Below are positions 27,900 to 37,195 of a stretch of DNA of 64,000 nucleotides, piece after piece. Both the position numbers and the translations under genes were made by a program. The stretch's first letter is position 1. Every line of letters starts with the position of its first letter. This DNA is from Pedobacter petrophilus (GTDB lineage: Bacteria > Bacteroidota > Bacteroidia > Sphingobacteriales > Sphingobacteriaceae). The notes under the pieces were generated by a model. That model did not search any database. It saw only the letters and a list, made by a program, of their open reading frames with translations, and was not told the DNA's origin. The stretch lies in the NCBI RefSeq assembly GCF_009674725.1, contig NZ_WKKH01000006.1:62001-126000 (forward strand), in the 5' to 3' direction.

Positions 27900-28310
27900 T
27901 TCTTAGTACTCCTATAATTTTAAAGGTTTGATTTTTAATTACCTAACTCTAATTTAAACGGTTTAGTGCACAAACAAAAATATAAATTAAGAAAAATCGC
28001 AACAAAATGCTGCATCTATCTGCCTCAAGGTACTTTTTACATGTGAATTTAAAAAAACATGCCATTGGGTGTTCAAAAATGCAACATCCCGCCTTATGTA
28101 ACCTTTTTGTGGAGGATTAGATCAGGGCATTTTTTCCTTAAAAAATACTATACCCAAGATATTAAAAAGCCCTGACTAATGTAAAAGAAATCGATTTAGC
28201 TTACGGGATATTACTTATGAATAAGCGTTTCTGCAGACTTTAACACGCTCCATAAATAGAATGATAATACGATAGTGCTTGTTTCTTATTGAACCACGAA
28301 ATGTTAAATC
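27900..28310. other. 410-nt A+T-rich spacer upstream of the histone-like gene
   Basis: It contains the promoter at 27975-28007 and a long-range inverted repeat (ATCAGGGC near 28122 with GCCCTGA near 28171). No ORF with family character is seen on either strand. Confidence 0.5.
27975..28007 (-). promoter_or_regulatory. Promoter of the histone-like gene
   Basis: On the minus strand TATTTTTG (27982-27975) matches TAnnTTTG; TTTTG lies 20 nt upstream (28007-28003). The leader would be about 70 nt. Confidence 0.6.
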
Positions 28311-28345
28311 AAAAAAAAGCCAATCATGAAAATGATTGGCCTTAA
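28311..28345 (-). terminator. Terminator of the alpha-oxoamine synthase gene
   Basis: On the minus strand GCCAATCAT pairs with ATGATTGGC around a 4-nt loop (TTTC), followed by a run of eight T. It lies 18 nt past the stop at 28363. Confidence 0.85.
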
Positions 28346-28362
28346 TTATTTGAATTTGCTAT

Positions 28363-29604
28363 CTATGCGATAGCAAACTGATTCTCTTTGTAATAACCGT
28401 TTTGCAGCTTTTCATAAACCTCACTAAAGGCATCTAATGTACGTTGAACATCTTCCAGCGTATGTACTGCTGTCGGAATTAAACGCAATTCAATCATTCC
28501 TTTTGGAATTACCGGATAAACCACAATTGAACAGAAAATACTATAGTTTTGACGTAAATCGAAAGTGATTGCGGTTGCATCAGTTAGCTCTCCTTTTAAG
28601 AAAACTGGTGTTACAACAGAATTGGTTACACCTAAATCAAAACCTCTTTCACGTAAGCCTTTTTGTAAAGTAGTTGCAATTTCCCACAATTTATCCTTTA
28701 ACTCTGGTTGATTTTTTAATAATTCTAAACGTTTAATCAAACCTTTCACCATTGGCATTGGCAATGCTTTAGCAAAAGTCTGCGAACGCATGTTGTATCT
28801 TAAGAAATTGGTAATCTCTTCTGTAGAAGCTACGAATGCACCGATACCAGCCATTGATTTTGCAAAAGTTCCGAAGTAAACATCGATACCTTCAATACAA
28901 TCTTGCGCTTCGTGAGTGCCTGCACCAGTTTTACCCATAGTTCCAAAACCATGAGCATCATCAACCAGGATACGGAATTCAAAGTCGTTCTTAAGATCAA
29001 CAATTTCCTTTAATTTCCCTTGTGCCCCACTCATTCCGAAAACACCTTCCGTAATTAAAAGGATACCACCTCCAGATTCTTTAGTCAGCTTGGTCGCACG
29101 CTCCAGTTGTTTACGGGCACTATCGATATCATTGTGTTGATACACAAATCTTTTACCCATATGCAAGCGCAAACCATCGATAATACAAGCGTGTGATTCT
29201 GCATCATAAACAATTACATCGTTTCTATCAACTAAAGTATCAATAATCGATACCATCCCCTGATAGCCATAATTTAATAAAAATGCATCCGGTTTTCCTA
29301 CAAACTCAGCAAGTTCCTGCTCCAATTGTTCGTGATACTTAGAGTTGCCACTCATCATTCTGGCGCCCATTGGGTAAGCCATACCGAATTCTGCTGCTGC
29401 TTCTGCATCTGCCTTTCTAACTTCTGGATGATTTGCTAAACCTAAATAGTTATTTAAGCTCCAAACCAAATGCTCTTTTCCTTTAAATTGCATGTGCGGT
29501 GCAATTTCTCCCTCTAATTTTGGAAATGAGAAATACCCATGAGACCATTTCTGGTGTTGACCAAGTGGCCCCATGTGCTTTGCTATTTTATCAAATATAT
29601 CCAA
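28363..29604 (-). CDS. PLP-dependent alpha-oxoamine synthase family enzyme
   Basis: 413 residues with the fold of serine palmitoyltransferase, 8-amino-7-oxononanoate synthase and 2-amino-3-ketobutyrate CoA ligase. Visible: SLNNYLGLANHPEV near residue 50, AYPMGARMMSGNSKYHEQLE, VDDAHGFGTMGKTG near 215, and the PLP Lys in TFAKSMAGIGAF near 248. Such enzymes join an amino acid to an acyl-CoA with loss of CO2. In Bacteroidota this subtype may serve sphingolipid or sulfonolipid (capnine) base synthesis; I cannot tell which amino acid is used. No bio genes are nearby. It stands alone with its own terminator. Confidence 0.8.
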   Translation of the reverse strand: MDIFDKIAKHMGPLGQHQKWSHGYFSFPKLEGEIAPHMQFKGKEHLVWSLNNYLGLANHPEVRKADAEAAAEFGMAYPMGARMMSGNSKYHEQLEQELAEFVGKPDAFLLNYGYQGMVSIIDTLVDRNDVIVYDAESHACIIDGLRLHMGKRFVYQHNDIDSARKQLERATKLTKESGGGILLITEGVFGMSGAQGKLKEIVDLKNDFEFRILVDDAHGFGTMGKTGAGTHEAQDCIEGIDVYFGTFAKSMAGIGAFVASTEEITNFLRYNMRSQTFAKALPMPMVKGLIKRLELLKNQPELKDKLWEIATTLQKGLRERGFDLGVTNSVVTPVFLKGELTDATAITFDLRQNYSIFCSIVVYPVIPKGMIELRLIPTAVHTLEDVQRTLDAFSEVYEKLQNGYYKENQFAIA

Positions 29605-29764
29605 TGTATTGTGTTTTTTATTATACTGAAATTGTTGCGAATTTACGATTTATTCGGCTTAAAATCAACAGTATTAGTCCTTTGCTTGTCAATTAACTTT
29701 ATTTAATCAGCCAGGAAGTAAGATTTATAAAGGTGCAATACTTTTAACGGGTAGCCATGATGTT
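29605..29764. other. Spacer with weak -7-like box for the oxoamine synthase gene
   Basis: On the minus strand TAAATTCG (about 29646-29639) is one base off TAnnTTTG and would give a 30-nt leader. Nothing else is recognised. Confidence 0.35.
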
Positions 29765-29796
29765 AAAAAAGCCCCCGATTTTAAAATCGGGGGCTC
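29765..29796 (-). terminator. Terminator of the dcw cluster after ftsZ
   Basis: A perfect 26-bp palindrome (29770-29795), AGCCCCCGATTTT and its complement, is followed on the minus strand by a T run. It lies 22 nt past the ftsZ stop. Confidence 0.9.
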
Positions 29797-29817
29797 TAAA
29801 ACTATATTTGGTTTGAC

Positions 29818-31431
29818 TTAGTCAACGTTATCATGTAAAAAAGAATTGTTCGGTCTGATCTCCGTACCACCATCCTGATCGTTACTTAATGTAAAACGAC
29901 TTACCTGTGATTCTGAAGAGTGCTGAACTTGTTGTAACTGCATCTGTTTACGTTTATAAGCAGGCTCATTTTCTAATTCCTGAAGGCCATTGGTTGTACG
30001 CAGTTTCATACTCAAATCTTTCAGGCGTAAAATACGCTCCTTAGATTTTTTCAACTGCTCTTCCATAGACTCATCGCTTTTGTCGTCATCCAAACCTACC
30101 ACCGGGGTTTCTGGTTCTGGAATTGCTTCCGCAACAGGTGTTTCGAAAACGTAATTTGGTTCAGCTAACTTCACCTCAAATTCAAATCCGGTTTCTTTCG
30201 GTTCTTCTACCTGAGGTTCTTCCTCAATTAGTGTATGGCGAACGATATGAGTTTCTGGCTCCTGAAGGCGTTGATGCTCTGGTTTATTGAACATCCCGCC
30301 GAAAAGATCTGCCTGAGAAACCTCTTCTTTAGCTTTTAAAACCGGCTCATAAGACGGATCAACTTTAGGCTGAATAAAAGAGTTTACCGGCTCAATCGCA
30401 CGAACCAATGGTGCCTCTTCCGGCGTCAATAGTGAGATTTTCTTTTTATTTTTTTCTTCATGAACACGTTCTTCAGAAGTCTGGAAACCTGTAGCAATAA
30501 TAGTTACCGATAGTTTATCTTCCAAAGATTCGTCTGTACAGTTACCCCAGATTAAATCTGCAGATAAACCTGCTTTATCCTGAATGTAATCCGTAATGAT
30601 AGAAACCTCATCCATGGTTACTTCACGAAGACCAGAGCTGATGTTTAATAAAATATAACGGGCTCCTTCAATTTCATTGTCTTTTAATAACGGAGAGGCT
30701 AAAGCACCCTCAACAGCTTCCAATGCACGATCTTCCCCATCAGCGGAATGACTCCCCATGATGGCTACACCGCTATCTTTCATTACCGTACGCACATCTT
30801 TAAAATCCACGTTGATATATCCCGGAACGGTAATAATCTCTGCGATACCTTTTGCAGCGGTGGTTAAGATATCATCGGCCTGACCAAATGCAGAACCTAA
30901 TGTTAAGTTTCCGAAGATCTCACGTAACCTGTCATTTGAGATCACCAGGTAAGAATCTACATATTTCTTAAGTTCTTCCATTCCCTCATCAGCCTGCAGG
31001 CGACGCCTTTTACCTTCAAAAGAAAATGGAGTGGTGATAATGGCAACGGTTAAGATATCGAGTTCTTTTGCAGCTTTAGCGATAATAGGAGACGCACCTG
31101 TACCAGTACCACCACCCATTCCTGCTGTAATGAAAAGCATTTTGGTTGTGCTACCTAACATAGCCTTAATATCATCTATATTTTCTATCGCCGAGTTTTT
31201 ACCAACCTCAGGAATAGAACCAGCTCCCATTCCTTCGGTTAAACTAGCGCCTAATTGTACCTTGTTAGGTATAGGACTAGATTCCAAAGCCTGGGCATCT
31301 GTATTACAAATAATAAAATCCACACCAGTAATACCCGACAGGTACATATGGTTTACTGCGTTGCCGCCACCGCCTCCAACACCAATTACCTTGATAATTG
31401 AAGACTTATCTTTTAACATTTCGAACTGCAT
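29818..31431 (-). CDS. ftsZ: Cell division protein FtsZ
   Basis: Tubulin-like GTPase that forms the Z ring. 537 residues, longer than the usual 380-400 owing to a C-terminal linker. The GTPase core is about 1-330, with GVGGGGGNAVNHM near residue 17, the tubulin signature GMGGGTGTGASP near 104, and the T7 loop region with NVDFKDVRTVM. The linker is acidic and Pro/Glu-rich (about 340-480). A conserved ENEPAYKRKQMQL segment, probably the FtsA-binding peptide, lies near residue 495 and is followed by about 40 more residues. It is the last gene of the dcw cluster, 128 nt after ftsA, with a strong terminator beyond. Confidence 0.97.
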   Translation of the reverse strand: MQFEMLKDKSSIIKVIGVGGGGGNAVNHMYLSGITGVDFIICNTDAQALESSPIPNKVQLGASLTEGMGAGSIPEVGKNSAIENIDDIKAMLGSTTKMLFITAGMGGGTGTGASPIIAKAAKELDILTVAIITTPFSFEGKRRRLQADEGMEELKKYVDSYLVISNDRLREIFGNLTLGSAFGQADDILTTAAKGIAEIITVPGYINVDFKDVRTVMKDSGVAIMGSHSADGEDRALEAVEGALASPLLKDNEIEGARYILLNISSGLREVTMDEVSIITDYIQDKAGLSADLIWGNCTDESLEDKLSVTIIATGFQTSEERVHEEKNKKKISLLTPEEAPLVRAIEPVNSFIQPKVDPSYEPVLKAKEEVSQADLFGGMFNKPEHQRLQEPETHIVRHTLIEEEPQVEEPKETGFEFEVKLAEPNYVFETPVAEAIPEPETPVVGLDDDKSDESMEEQLKKSKERILRLKDLSMKLRTTNGLQELENEPAYKRKQMQLQQVQHSSESQVSRFTLSNDQDGGTEIRPNNSFLHDNVD

Positions 31432-31559
31432 ATCTTTATGAATCAGTTGTTTAAAAATTTTTAAATCTGTTCATTACTCAATGTAATATTAACACTTTTT
31501 CAACATACGTTTTCCACAATTGTTAAGAATGTGGAAAACTCTCTTTTTGTTGAAAAGTT

Positions 31560-32918
31560 TTAGCTTTTCAAGTAATCTTCATCGCTCACATTCATATCAT
31601 CCTGAATGAAAGTCTTTGTTTTTGCTAATAATTTATCAAACAAACCTGGTCCGCGTTTCTCTTTCTCTTTGATGGTTTTTGGTTTTTCTACAAAGACACC
31701 TGGTTGTTTCATTTCTTCAATCAGCTCTTCTGCCTTTTGAATTCCTTTTATTAACAAGCCAACACTGGTTGCATACATGGGGCTTTTAAGATCATCATAA
31801 ATGGTTTTAGGCATATCTTCATATTTAGATAAATGCTCATTCGGATAACCAATTCTGCAATCCAAACCAGTTACATATTCTACTGCCTGAGATAAGTGCT
31901 TAAGCAAAGCACCACCACCGGTTATAACGATACCACCGATTAATTTTTTCTCGTAGCCCGAAGATTTGATTTCATAGTAAACGTGCTCGATTATTTCTTC
32001 CATCCTGGCCTGAATAACGTAAGCAAGGTTTTTAACAGAAATTTCTTTCGGTTCGCGACCACGTAAACCTGGTACGCAAATGATTTCGTTTTCTTTGTTC
32101 TCCTCAGCAAGTGCAGAACCGAAACGTGTTTTCAATAACTCAGCTTGATTACGCATAACAGAGCAGCCCTCTCTGATATCTTCAGTAACACTATTTCCAC
32201 CAAATGGAATTACAGCCGTATGGCGGATAATGCCTTCATGGAAAATTGCAATATCAGTTGTACCACCACCAATATCTACCAATGCAATACCCGCTTCTTT
32301 CTCTTCCTCGCTCAACACCGATTCTGAAGACGCCAATGGCTCAAGAATCAGATCCTGAGTTTGTAACCCTGCATTGTTTACACATTTAATAATATTTTTC
32401 ACTGCCGTAACCTGACCAGAAATGATGTGGAAGTTGGCTTCAAGGCGCACACCAGCCATACCAATCGGATCTTTAATTCCCGGCTCGTTATCAATGGTAA
32501 ATTCTTGTGGCAATACATGGATAATTTCTTCTCCTGGAGGCATTACCAGTTTAAACATATCATCTATCAGCTTATCGATATCTTTTTTACCAATTTCGTT
32601 GTTTAATTCTCTTCTGGTTAAAATTCCTCTATGTTGCAAGCTCTTAATATGCTGACCTGCAATTCCCACATTTACCACCTGTATTTCTACATTGGATTGT
32701 CCGCTGGCAACCTCAACTGCCTGCACAATGCCCTGCACCGTTTTTTGAATGTTAGAAACTACGCCACGTGTCACCCCCGCCGATTCTGCCTTGCCTATTC
32801 CTAAGATTTCTATCTTACCGTGCTGTGTCCTGCGACCAACGATAACACATATTTTTGTAGTACCGATATCCAATCCTACTACAATGGGCGACTGACTGGT
32901 AAATTTTGCCTTGTCCAT
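31560..32918 (-). CDS. ftsA: Cell division protein FtsA
   Basis: Actin-like ATPase that tethers FtsZ to the membrane. 452 residues. Phosphate-1 loop VGLDIGTTKICVIVG near residue 15, a 1C subdomain typical of FtsA, LVDIGGGTTDIAIF near 210 and GIVITGGGALL near 335. The C-terminus has GLFDKLLAKTKTFIQDD, which looks like the amphipathic membrane-targeting helix, followed by a short acidic end. It starts 5 nt after the ftsQ stop codon. Confidence 0.96.
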   Translation of the reverse strand: MDKAKFTSQSPIVVGLDIGTTKICVIVGRRTQHGKIEILGIGKAESAGVTRGVVSNIQKTVQGIVQAVEVASGQSNVEIQVVNVGIAGQHIKSLQHRGILTRRELNNEIGKKDIDKLIDDMFKLVMPPGEEIIHVLPQEFTIDNEPGIKDPIGMAGVRLEANFHIISGQVTAVKNIIKCVNNAGLQTQDLILEPLASSESVLSEEEKEAGIALVDIGGGTTDIAIFHEGIIRHTAVIPFGGNSVTEDIREGCSVMRNQAELLKTRFGSALAEENKENEIICVPGLRGREPKEISVKNLAYVIQARMEEIIEHVYYEIKSSGYEKKLIGGIVITGGGALLKHLSQAVEYVTGLDCRIGYPNEHLSKYEDMPKTIYDDLKSPMYATSVGLLIKGIQKAEELIEEMKQPGVFVEKPKTIKEKEKRGPGLFDKLLAKTKTFIQDDMNVSDEDYLKS

Positions 32919-32923
32919 ATTTG

Positions 32924-34144
32924 TTAATTTTGCTGAGTTTTATATTGTTTTTCTAGGGCTCTGATTTCCTTATCTCTTGCTTCTTTTTGTTTTTTAAGTG
33001 CCGCTGCACTTAACGCTGGTTTCGCCTTTGCTGTCACTTTTGGCTTATCCTTCTTCTCTTCTGTTTTCGTTTCTTTTGGTTTCACGGCTGTTGTTACTGC
33101 CTTTTTTGGTTCAACCTTTTTTTCTACTTTTTTAACCTCAGTTTTTTTTACCTCTGGTTTTTTGGTCTCTACCTTTTTCGTTTCAGTTTTTTTAACCTCC
33201 ACTTTTTTTTGCTCTACCTTTTGAGGCAGTGCTACTACCATCCTCTCCACTGGTTTTTCTTTAATTGCTGCCGCGATGACATTGGTGATTAATGAATCTG
33301 ATACCTTTTGATGAACGCGAATACTGTCCATTTTTGATAGCCGTTTCAGGTTTCTTGCAATCTCAGTAGAATCGCGTCTCTCGCAAACAATCTGATTGGT
33401 ATACTTTACATTAATTGTTTTATAGGCTTCCCATCCTACCTGAGGCATTGCTTTTTTATAGAAAATTAACAGGTTATTCATCTTCTTTTCGAGCGAATCT
33501 GCATTTCCCAAAATAATCCGTTGATTGCCAACCCTTGGAATAAGTTCCATATCGTTCTGCTCATCAACCACGATCTGTTCAATTTGAGCATCCCAAAGGG
33601 TATCCTTTTTAATGTATTGAGCGGTTTGATAAAGGTCGCGGGCCAACTTGGTATGGAGTGTATCTACACGACTGCCGAAAACCTCAGAAATATGACCGGT
33701 AGCCACCAGCACATTTGCGGTGAAATTAGAAGAGATCGGCATTTTTAATCCATCGTTGTCAATATAAAAGTCTTGTCCGGTTTCGTTTAATATACGCACA
33801 ATGGGCTGTCTTTGTTTTACCTCAATGTGTAAAACACCATCCATATCTACATAAACTTTCGCAAATGCGATGTACGGGTTGGATTGCAACTTTTTTTCTA
33901 TCTGATGAATGTTAATTTTTTCTAGATTCCGACCTAAAAGCACGCCCTGATCTTCTTTCAGGATCGCATCAATTTCTTCTCTTTCAATGAAATTATCAGC
34001 ACCCGGAATCAGGATTTTTACATCTGTACATTTTACTGTTTGCTTTTTCACGTTGATGAAACTTAAAAGCACCACCACACCCGCCAGGCTAATCAGCCAG
34101 GCAAAGCCAGTAAAAATTGCGCCCCAGTCAAATCGTTTAAGCAT
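32924..34144 (-). CDS. ftsQ: Cell division protein FtsQ with long Lys/Glu-rich C-terminal tail
   Basis: A single-pass membrane protein of the divisome. The N-terminal transmembrane helix covers about residues 9-28, followed by a POTRA-like domain (LIPGADNFIEREEIDAIL, NPYIAFAKVYVDMDGVLHIEVKQRQP) and the FtsQ beta domain to about 300. The last 100 residues are a low-complexity tail built on (V-K-K-T/V-E) units: KKVEVKKTETKKVETKK, then VKPKETKTEEKKD. The POTRA-plus-beta core is about 300 residues, so the tail is an addition exposed to the periplasm. It overlaps murC by 8 nt. Confidence 0.92.
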   Translation of the reverse strand: MLKRFDWGAIFTGFAWLISLAGVVVLLSFINVKKQTVKCTDVKILIPGADNFIEREEIDAILKEDQGVLLGRNLEKINIHQIEKKLQSNPYIAFAKVYVDMDGVLHIEVKQRQPIVRILNETGQDFYIDNDGLKMPISSNFTANVLVATGHISEVFGSRVDTLHTKLARDLYQTAQYIKKDTLWDAQIEQIVVDEQNDMELIPRVGNQRIILGNADSLEKKMNNLLIFYKKAMPQVGWEAYKTINVKYTNQIVCERRDSTEIARNLKRLSKMDSIRVHQKVSDSLITNVIAAAIKEKPVERMVVALPQKVEQKKVEVKKTETKKVETKKPEVKKTEVKKVEKKVEPKKAVTTAVKPKETKTEEKKDKPKVTAKAKPALSAAALKKQKEARDKEIRALEKQYKTQQN

Positions 34145-35492
34145 TGGTTAATATATTTTTAAGTGGTTCGATAATCGTATCAATATCTCCGGCACCTACT
34201 GTTAAAATCAATTCAGGTTTTTCATCTTTTACGTATTGAATAACCGCATCTTTTGTCAGGATACGCTTATTCGAAAGGGTAATCTTATTTAAGAGAAACG
34301 GTGCATCTATTCCTTCCAGTGGCAATTCCCTGGCGGGATAAATATCGAGCAGTAACAGGTCATCTGCAGTACCTAACACACTGGCAAATTCATCTGCAAA
34401 ATCACGTGTTCGCGTAAACAGATGCGGTTGAAAAATCACTGTAAGTTTTTTATCCGGATATAACTGACGTACGGCATTAAAACAAGCTTTCAATTCTTCC
34501 GGATGATGCGCATAATCATCAATATATATCTGCGATCCGTTATTTACAATATACTCAAAGCGACGTTTAACCCCTTTAAAATTAGCTACCGCCTGTTTAA
34601 CTTTCTCCGGATCGATTCCCAATTGCAATGCAATGGCAATGGCCACCGTTGTGTTTTCCACATTGTGCTTTCCAGGCAGCATCAGGCTAATGTCGTTTAT
34701 CTTCTGATTATCGTCTTCATAATCAAAAACAAATTTAGCACCTTCTACCCTTAGGTTTAAGGCTTTGGCATTAGCTGTGGCACTTGCTGCGTAAGTTGTA
34801 CTGTTTTCTAAAGACAAACCTTCATGCACATATAGTTTACCATTAGGTTTCAACTGACTGGCATATAGCCTGAACGACTCTTCCAGTTGACTTTTATCAC
34901 CATAGATATCCAGGTGATCTGCATCCATGGAGGTAATTACCGCCACATCAGGATGTAAAGTCAAAAACGAGCGGTCATATTCATCGGCTTCTACCACCAC
35001 TACATTGTTGTTTCCGTAAAGCACATTACTGTTATAATTGCTGGCGATGCCACCTAAAAAGGCAGTACAGCCATAACCTGTATCGGTAAGAATATGCGCA
35101 ACAATAGAGGATGTGGTTGTTTTACCATGCGTACCAGCAATGCCGATACAATACATTCCTTTACTGATGATGCCTAATACTTCAGACCTTTTTTTCAATG
35201 TGAAACCCAGATCTCTGAAATGGTTTAACAATTCAGCATCTTTCGGAATAGCAGGTGTGTAAACCACCAATGTATCCTCCCGAGGGCTTAAAAATGCTTC
35301 GGGCAATGACGAAACCTCATCTATGTAAGTGATTAAGATTCCTTCGTTTTCTAATGTTTCAGTAAGCCTGGTCCTGGTTTTATCATAGCCACAAACCAGC
35401 TGCCCCCGTTTAGCAAAATAACGGGCAAGTGCACTCATGCCGATACCACCGACACCAACGAAAAATACCCTGTTTATTTTACTTAATTCCAT
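34137..35492 (-). CDS. murC: UDP-N-acetylmuramate--L-alanine ligase
   Basis: Adds L-Ala to UDP-MurNAc in the cytoplasm. 451 residues. The N-terminal Rossmann motif GVGGIGMSALARYF near residue 12, the ATP loop GIAGTHGKTTTSSIVAHIL near 118, VVEADEYDRSFL near 170, IDDYAHHPEELKA near 332 and the C-terminal domain with FQPHLFTRTRDF identify MurC. It overlaps ftsQ at its 3' end, which indicates translational coupling. Confidence 0.97.
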   Translation of the reverse strand: MELSKINRVFFVGVGGIGMSALARYFAKRGQLVCGYDKTRTRLTETLENEGILITYIDEVSSLPEAFLSPREDTLVVYTPAIPKDAELLNHFRDLGFTLKKRSEVLGIISKGMYCIGIAGTHGKTTTSSIVAHILTDTGYGCTAFLGGIASNYNSNVLYGNNNVVVVEADEYDRSFLTLHPDVAVITSMDADHLDIYGDKSQLEESFRLYASQLKPNGKLYVHEGLSLENSTTYAASATANAKALNLRVEGAKFVFDYEDDNQKINDISLMLPGKHNVENTTVAIAIALQLGIDPEKVKQAVANFKGVKRRFEYIVNNGSQIYIDDYAHHPEELKACFNAVRQLYPDKKLTVIFQPHLFTRTRDFADEFASVLGTADDLLLLDIYPARELPLEGIDAPFLLNKITLSNKRILTKDAVIQYVKDEKPELILTVGAGDIDTIIEPLKNILTNA

Positions 35493-35520
35493 TTTTAATT
35501 AGTTAAAAGCAGAAAGATTT

Positions 35521-35567
35521 AAGCTTAAAGCTGCCTTTCTACTGTGTAAGGTCCAAAGCTTAAAGCT
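35521..35567. repeat. 12-bp direct repeat in the murC-murG spacer
   Basis: AAGCTTAAAGCT occurs at 35521-35532 and 35556-35567, each internally palindromic, followed by a C/T-rich tract to 35600. Confidence 0.6.
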
Positions 35568-35601
35568 TTTTCTCTTTTCCTATTTTCCCTCTTCCTATTC
35601 C

Positions 35602-36705
35602 CTATCTAATCAATTCCAATACTTCCCTTGCAATAATTTCATCTGCGGCCGGAAGGGCCATTTTCCCAATATTTTCAGCCAGCTTCTGACATTGCCCCTG
35701 GTTTACTAATAATTCCAATGCCGCCTTCACTAATGTGTCTTCTGCAGCGCGATCATTAATTAATAATGCTGCGCCATTCTTAACCAGTGCCATCGCATTT
35801 TTCGTTTGATGGTCTTCGGCAACGTTTGGCGAAGGGACCAGAATCACCGGCTTCTTAATCAGGCAAAGTTCTGCAATGGTACCTGCTCCTGCTCTTGAGA
35901 TAATTACATCTGCAGCAGCATAGGCCAAATCCATCTTATTTAGGAATTCCAGAATACGCACATTAGGATGATATTCTAAGCCTAATCGTTCTATAATTCC
36001 TTTGTAGTAAAACTTCCCGGTTTGCCATACCACCTGAACATCCTGCGCCAGTATTTCCGGTAAATGTTTTTCAATGGCTTTATTCAATGTTCCGGCCCCT
36101 AAGCTCCCACCAGTAACCATGATTGTTTTTTTTAATGGATCGAGTTTCAGCAATTCAGCACCCGCATAGTGTTTACCTTTAATATCCACTACCTCTTTCC
36201 TAACGGGATTACCAGTTTTTAATATTTTACCAGCAGGGAAAAATTGTTCCATTTCATCAAAAGCGACACAAATTTTAGATGCTTTTTTACCCAACCATTT
36301 GTTTGTAACCCCGGCATATGAATTTTGCTCCTGAATTAAATAGGGTATCCCTTTTAACGAAGCGGCGTATAATATCGGTCCGGAGGCGTAACCTCCAACC
36401 CCCACGACTACATCTGGCTTAAAATCTTTAATGATTTCCAAAGCCCGCCTTACGCTTCCAATCACTTTAAATGGCAAGGCAAGATTTTTTAAAATCGAAC
36501 CCCTTTGCATGCCACTAATATTTAAGCCAATAATTTTATAGCCGGCAGCAGGAACTTTTTCCATTTCCATGCGTCCGTTTGCGCCCACAAATAAAATCTC
36601 ACAAGAAGGCACCAAGCGTTTTAGCGCATTGGCTATGGCTACGGCAGGAAATATATGCCCGCCGGTGCCACCACCTGATATGATAATTTTTGGGGAATTA
36701 TTCAT
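35602..36705 (-). CDS. murG: UDP-GlcNAc:undecaprenyl-PP-MurNAc-pentapeptide GlcNAc transferase
   Basis: Makes lipid II from lipid I on the inner face of the inner membrane. 367 residues; GT28 family. The G-loop 1 ISGGGTGGHIFPAVAIA is near residue 9, a second glycine loop VTGGSLGAGTLNKAIE near 195, and the UDP-GlcNAc site SRAGAGTIAELCLIKKPVILVP near 268. It lies 109 nt from murC and 95 nt from the four-helix-bundle gene, both gaps holding repeats. Confidence 0.97.
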   Translation of the reverse strand: MNNSPKIIISGGGTGGHIFPAVAIANALKRLVPSCEILFVGANGRMEMEKVPAAGYKIIGLNISGMQRGSILKNLALPFKVIGSVRRALEIIKDFKPDVVVGVGGYASGPILYAASLKGIPYLIQEQNSYAGVTNKWLGKKASKICVAFDEMEQFFPAGKILKTGNPVRKEVVDIKGKHYAGAELLKLDPLKKTIMVTGGSLGAGTLNKAIEKHLPEILAQDVQVVWQTGKFYYKGIIERLGLEYHPNVRILEFLNKMDLAYAAADVIISRAGAGTIAELCLIKKPVILVPSPNVAEDHQTKNAMALVKNGAALLINDRAAEDTLVKAALELLVNQGQCQKLAENIGKMALPAADEIIAREVLELIR

Positions 36706-36714
36706 GTTTATTTA

Positions 36715-36795
36715 ATTATTGAATGAATGAATTTTGAATGACCAAATGTTTACTTGCAACTATTACATTCCATAATTCAATCATTCTCTCATTTA
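36715..36795. repeat. GAATGA-type repeat, copy 2 (downstream of the four-helix-bundle gene)
   Basis: It contains TTGAATGAATGAATTTTGAA and, in the opposite sense, TAATTCAATCATTCTCTCAT. It is imperfectly palindromic and related to the copies at 26075 and 42718. Confidence 0.6.
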
Positions 36796-36800
36796 ATCCT

Positions 36801-37175
36801 TTATTTATTATTACTTACTGTTTTTCTTGCTTTTGCTACGATTGCTAAAATTTCATTTACCTCTTTCAATAATGGCTGAGCTTCTATTGAATTTGTAATT
36901 TTTGATTCGGTCAGTATCTCAATCCAAAAGGCAGTTTCATCAGCCTCTTCAACAACAATACTAAGCTTAGCAAAAAATTCTGCTCTAGATCGACTTCTAC
37001 ATGCGGCCCTGTAATTTGCGCCGACTGACGATGCTGATCGTATAAATTGCCTACCTATTATTTTTCCTTCTTCAGATTTAGGTAAAGTCTGATAGAATTT
37101 TATTGAATCCAAAACAAACTGCTTTGTTCGTGCCTTTATGGCTGTCACAAAATCAACTTTAGTTACATTTTCCAT
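36801..37175 (-). CDS. Four-helix bundle protein (23S rRNA IVS-type)
   Basis: 124 residues. Helical throughout, with KFYQTLPKSEEGKIIGRQFIRSASSVGANYRAA, matching the four-helix bundle family first described as the product of 23S rRNA intervening sequences (S23 protein). Its function is unknown. The gene sits between ftsW and murG inside a cluster that is otherwise all division and wall genes, with repeat-bearing spacers on both sides (145 and 95 nt). Inference: a recent insertion, not a dcw component. It is in the same orientation, so it is transcribed with the cluster. It is intact. Confidence 0.88.
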   Translation of the reverse strand: MENVTKVDFVTAIKARTKQFVLDSIKFYQTLPKSEEGKIIGRQFIRSASSVGANYRAACRSRSRAEFFAKLSIVVEEADETAFWIEILTESKITNSIEAQPLLKEVNEILAIVAKARKTVSNNK

Positions 37176-37195
37176 TATTTATTAATTCATAATTA

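Noticed and set aside
31031-31441. 136-codon plus-strand frame antisense to ftsZ
   Set aside because: Mirror frame of a highly conserved gene; composition is Pro/Ile-rich with no family feature.
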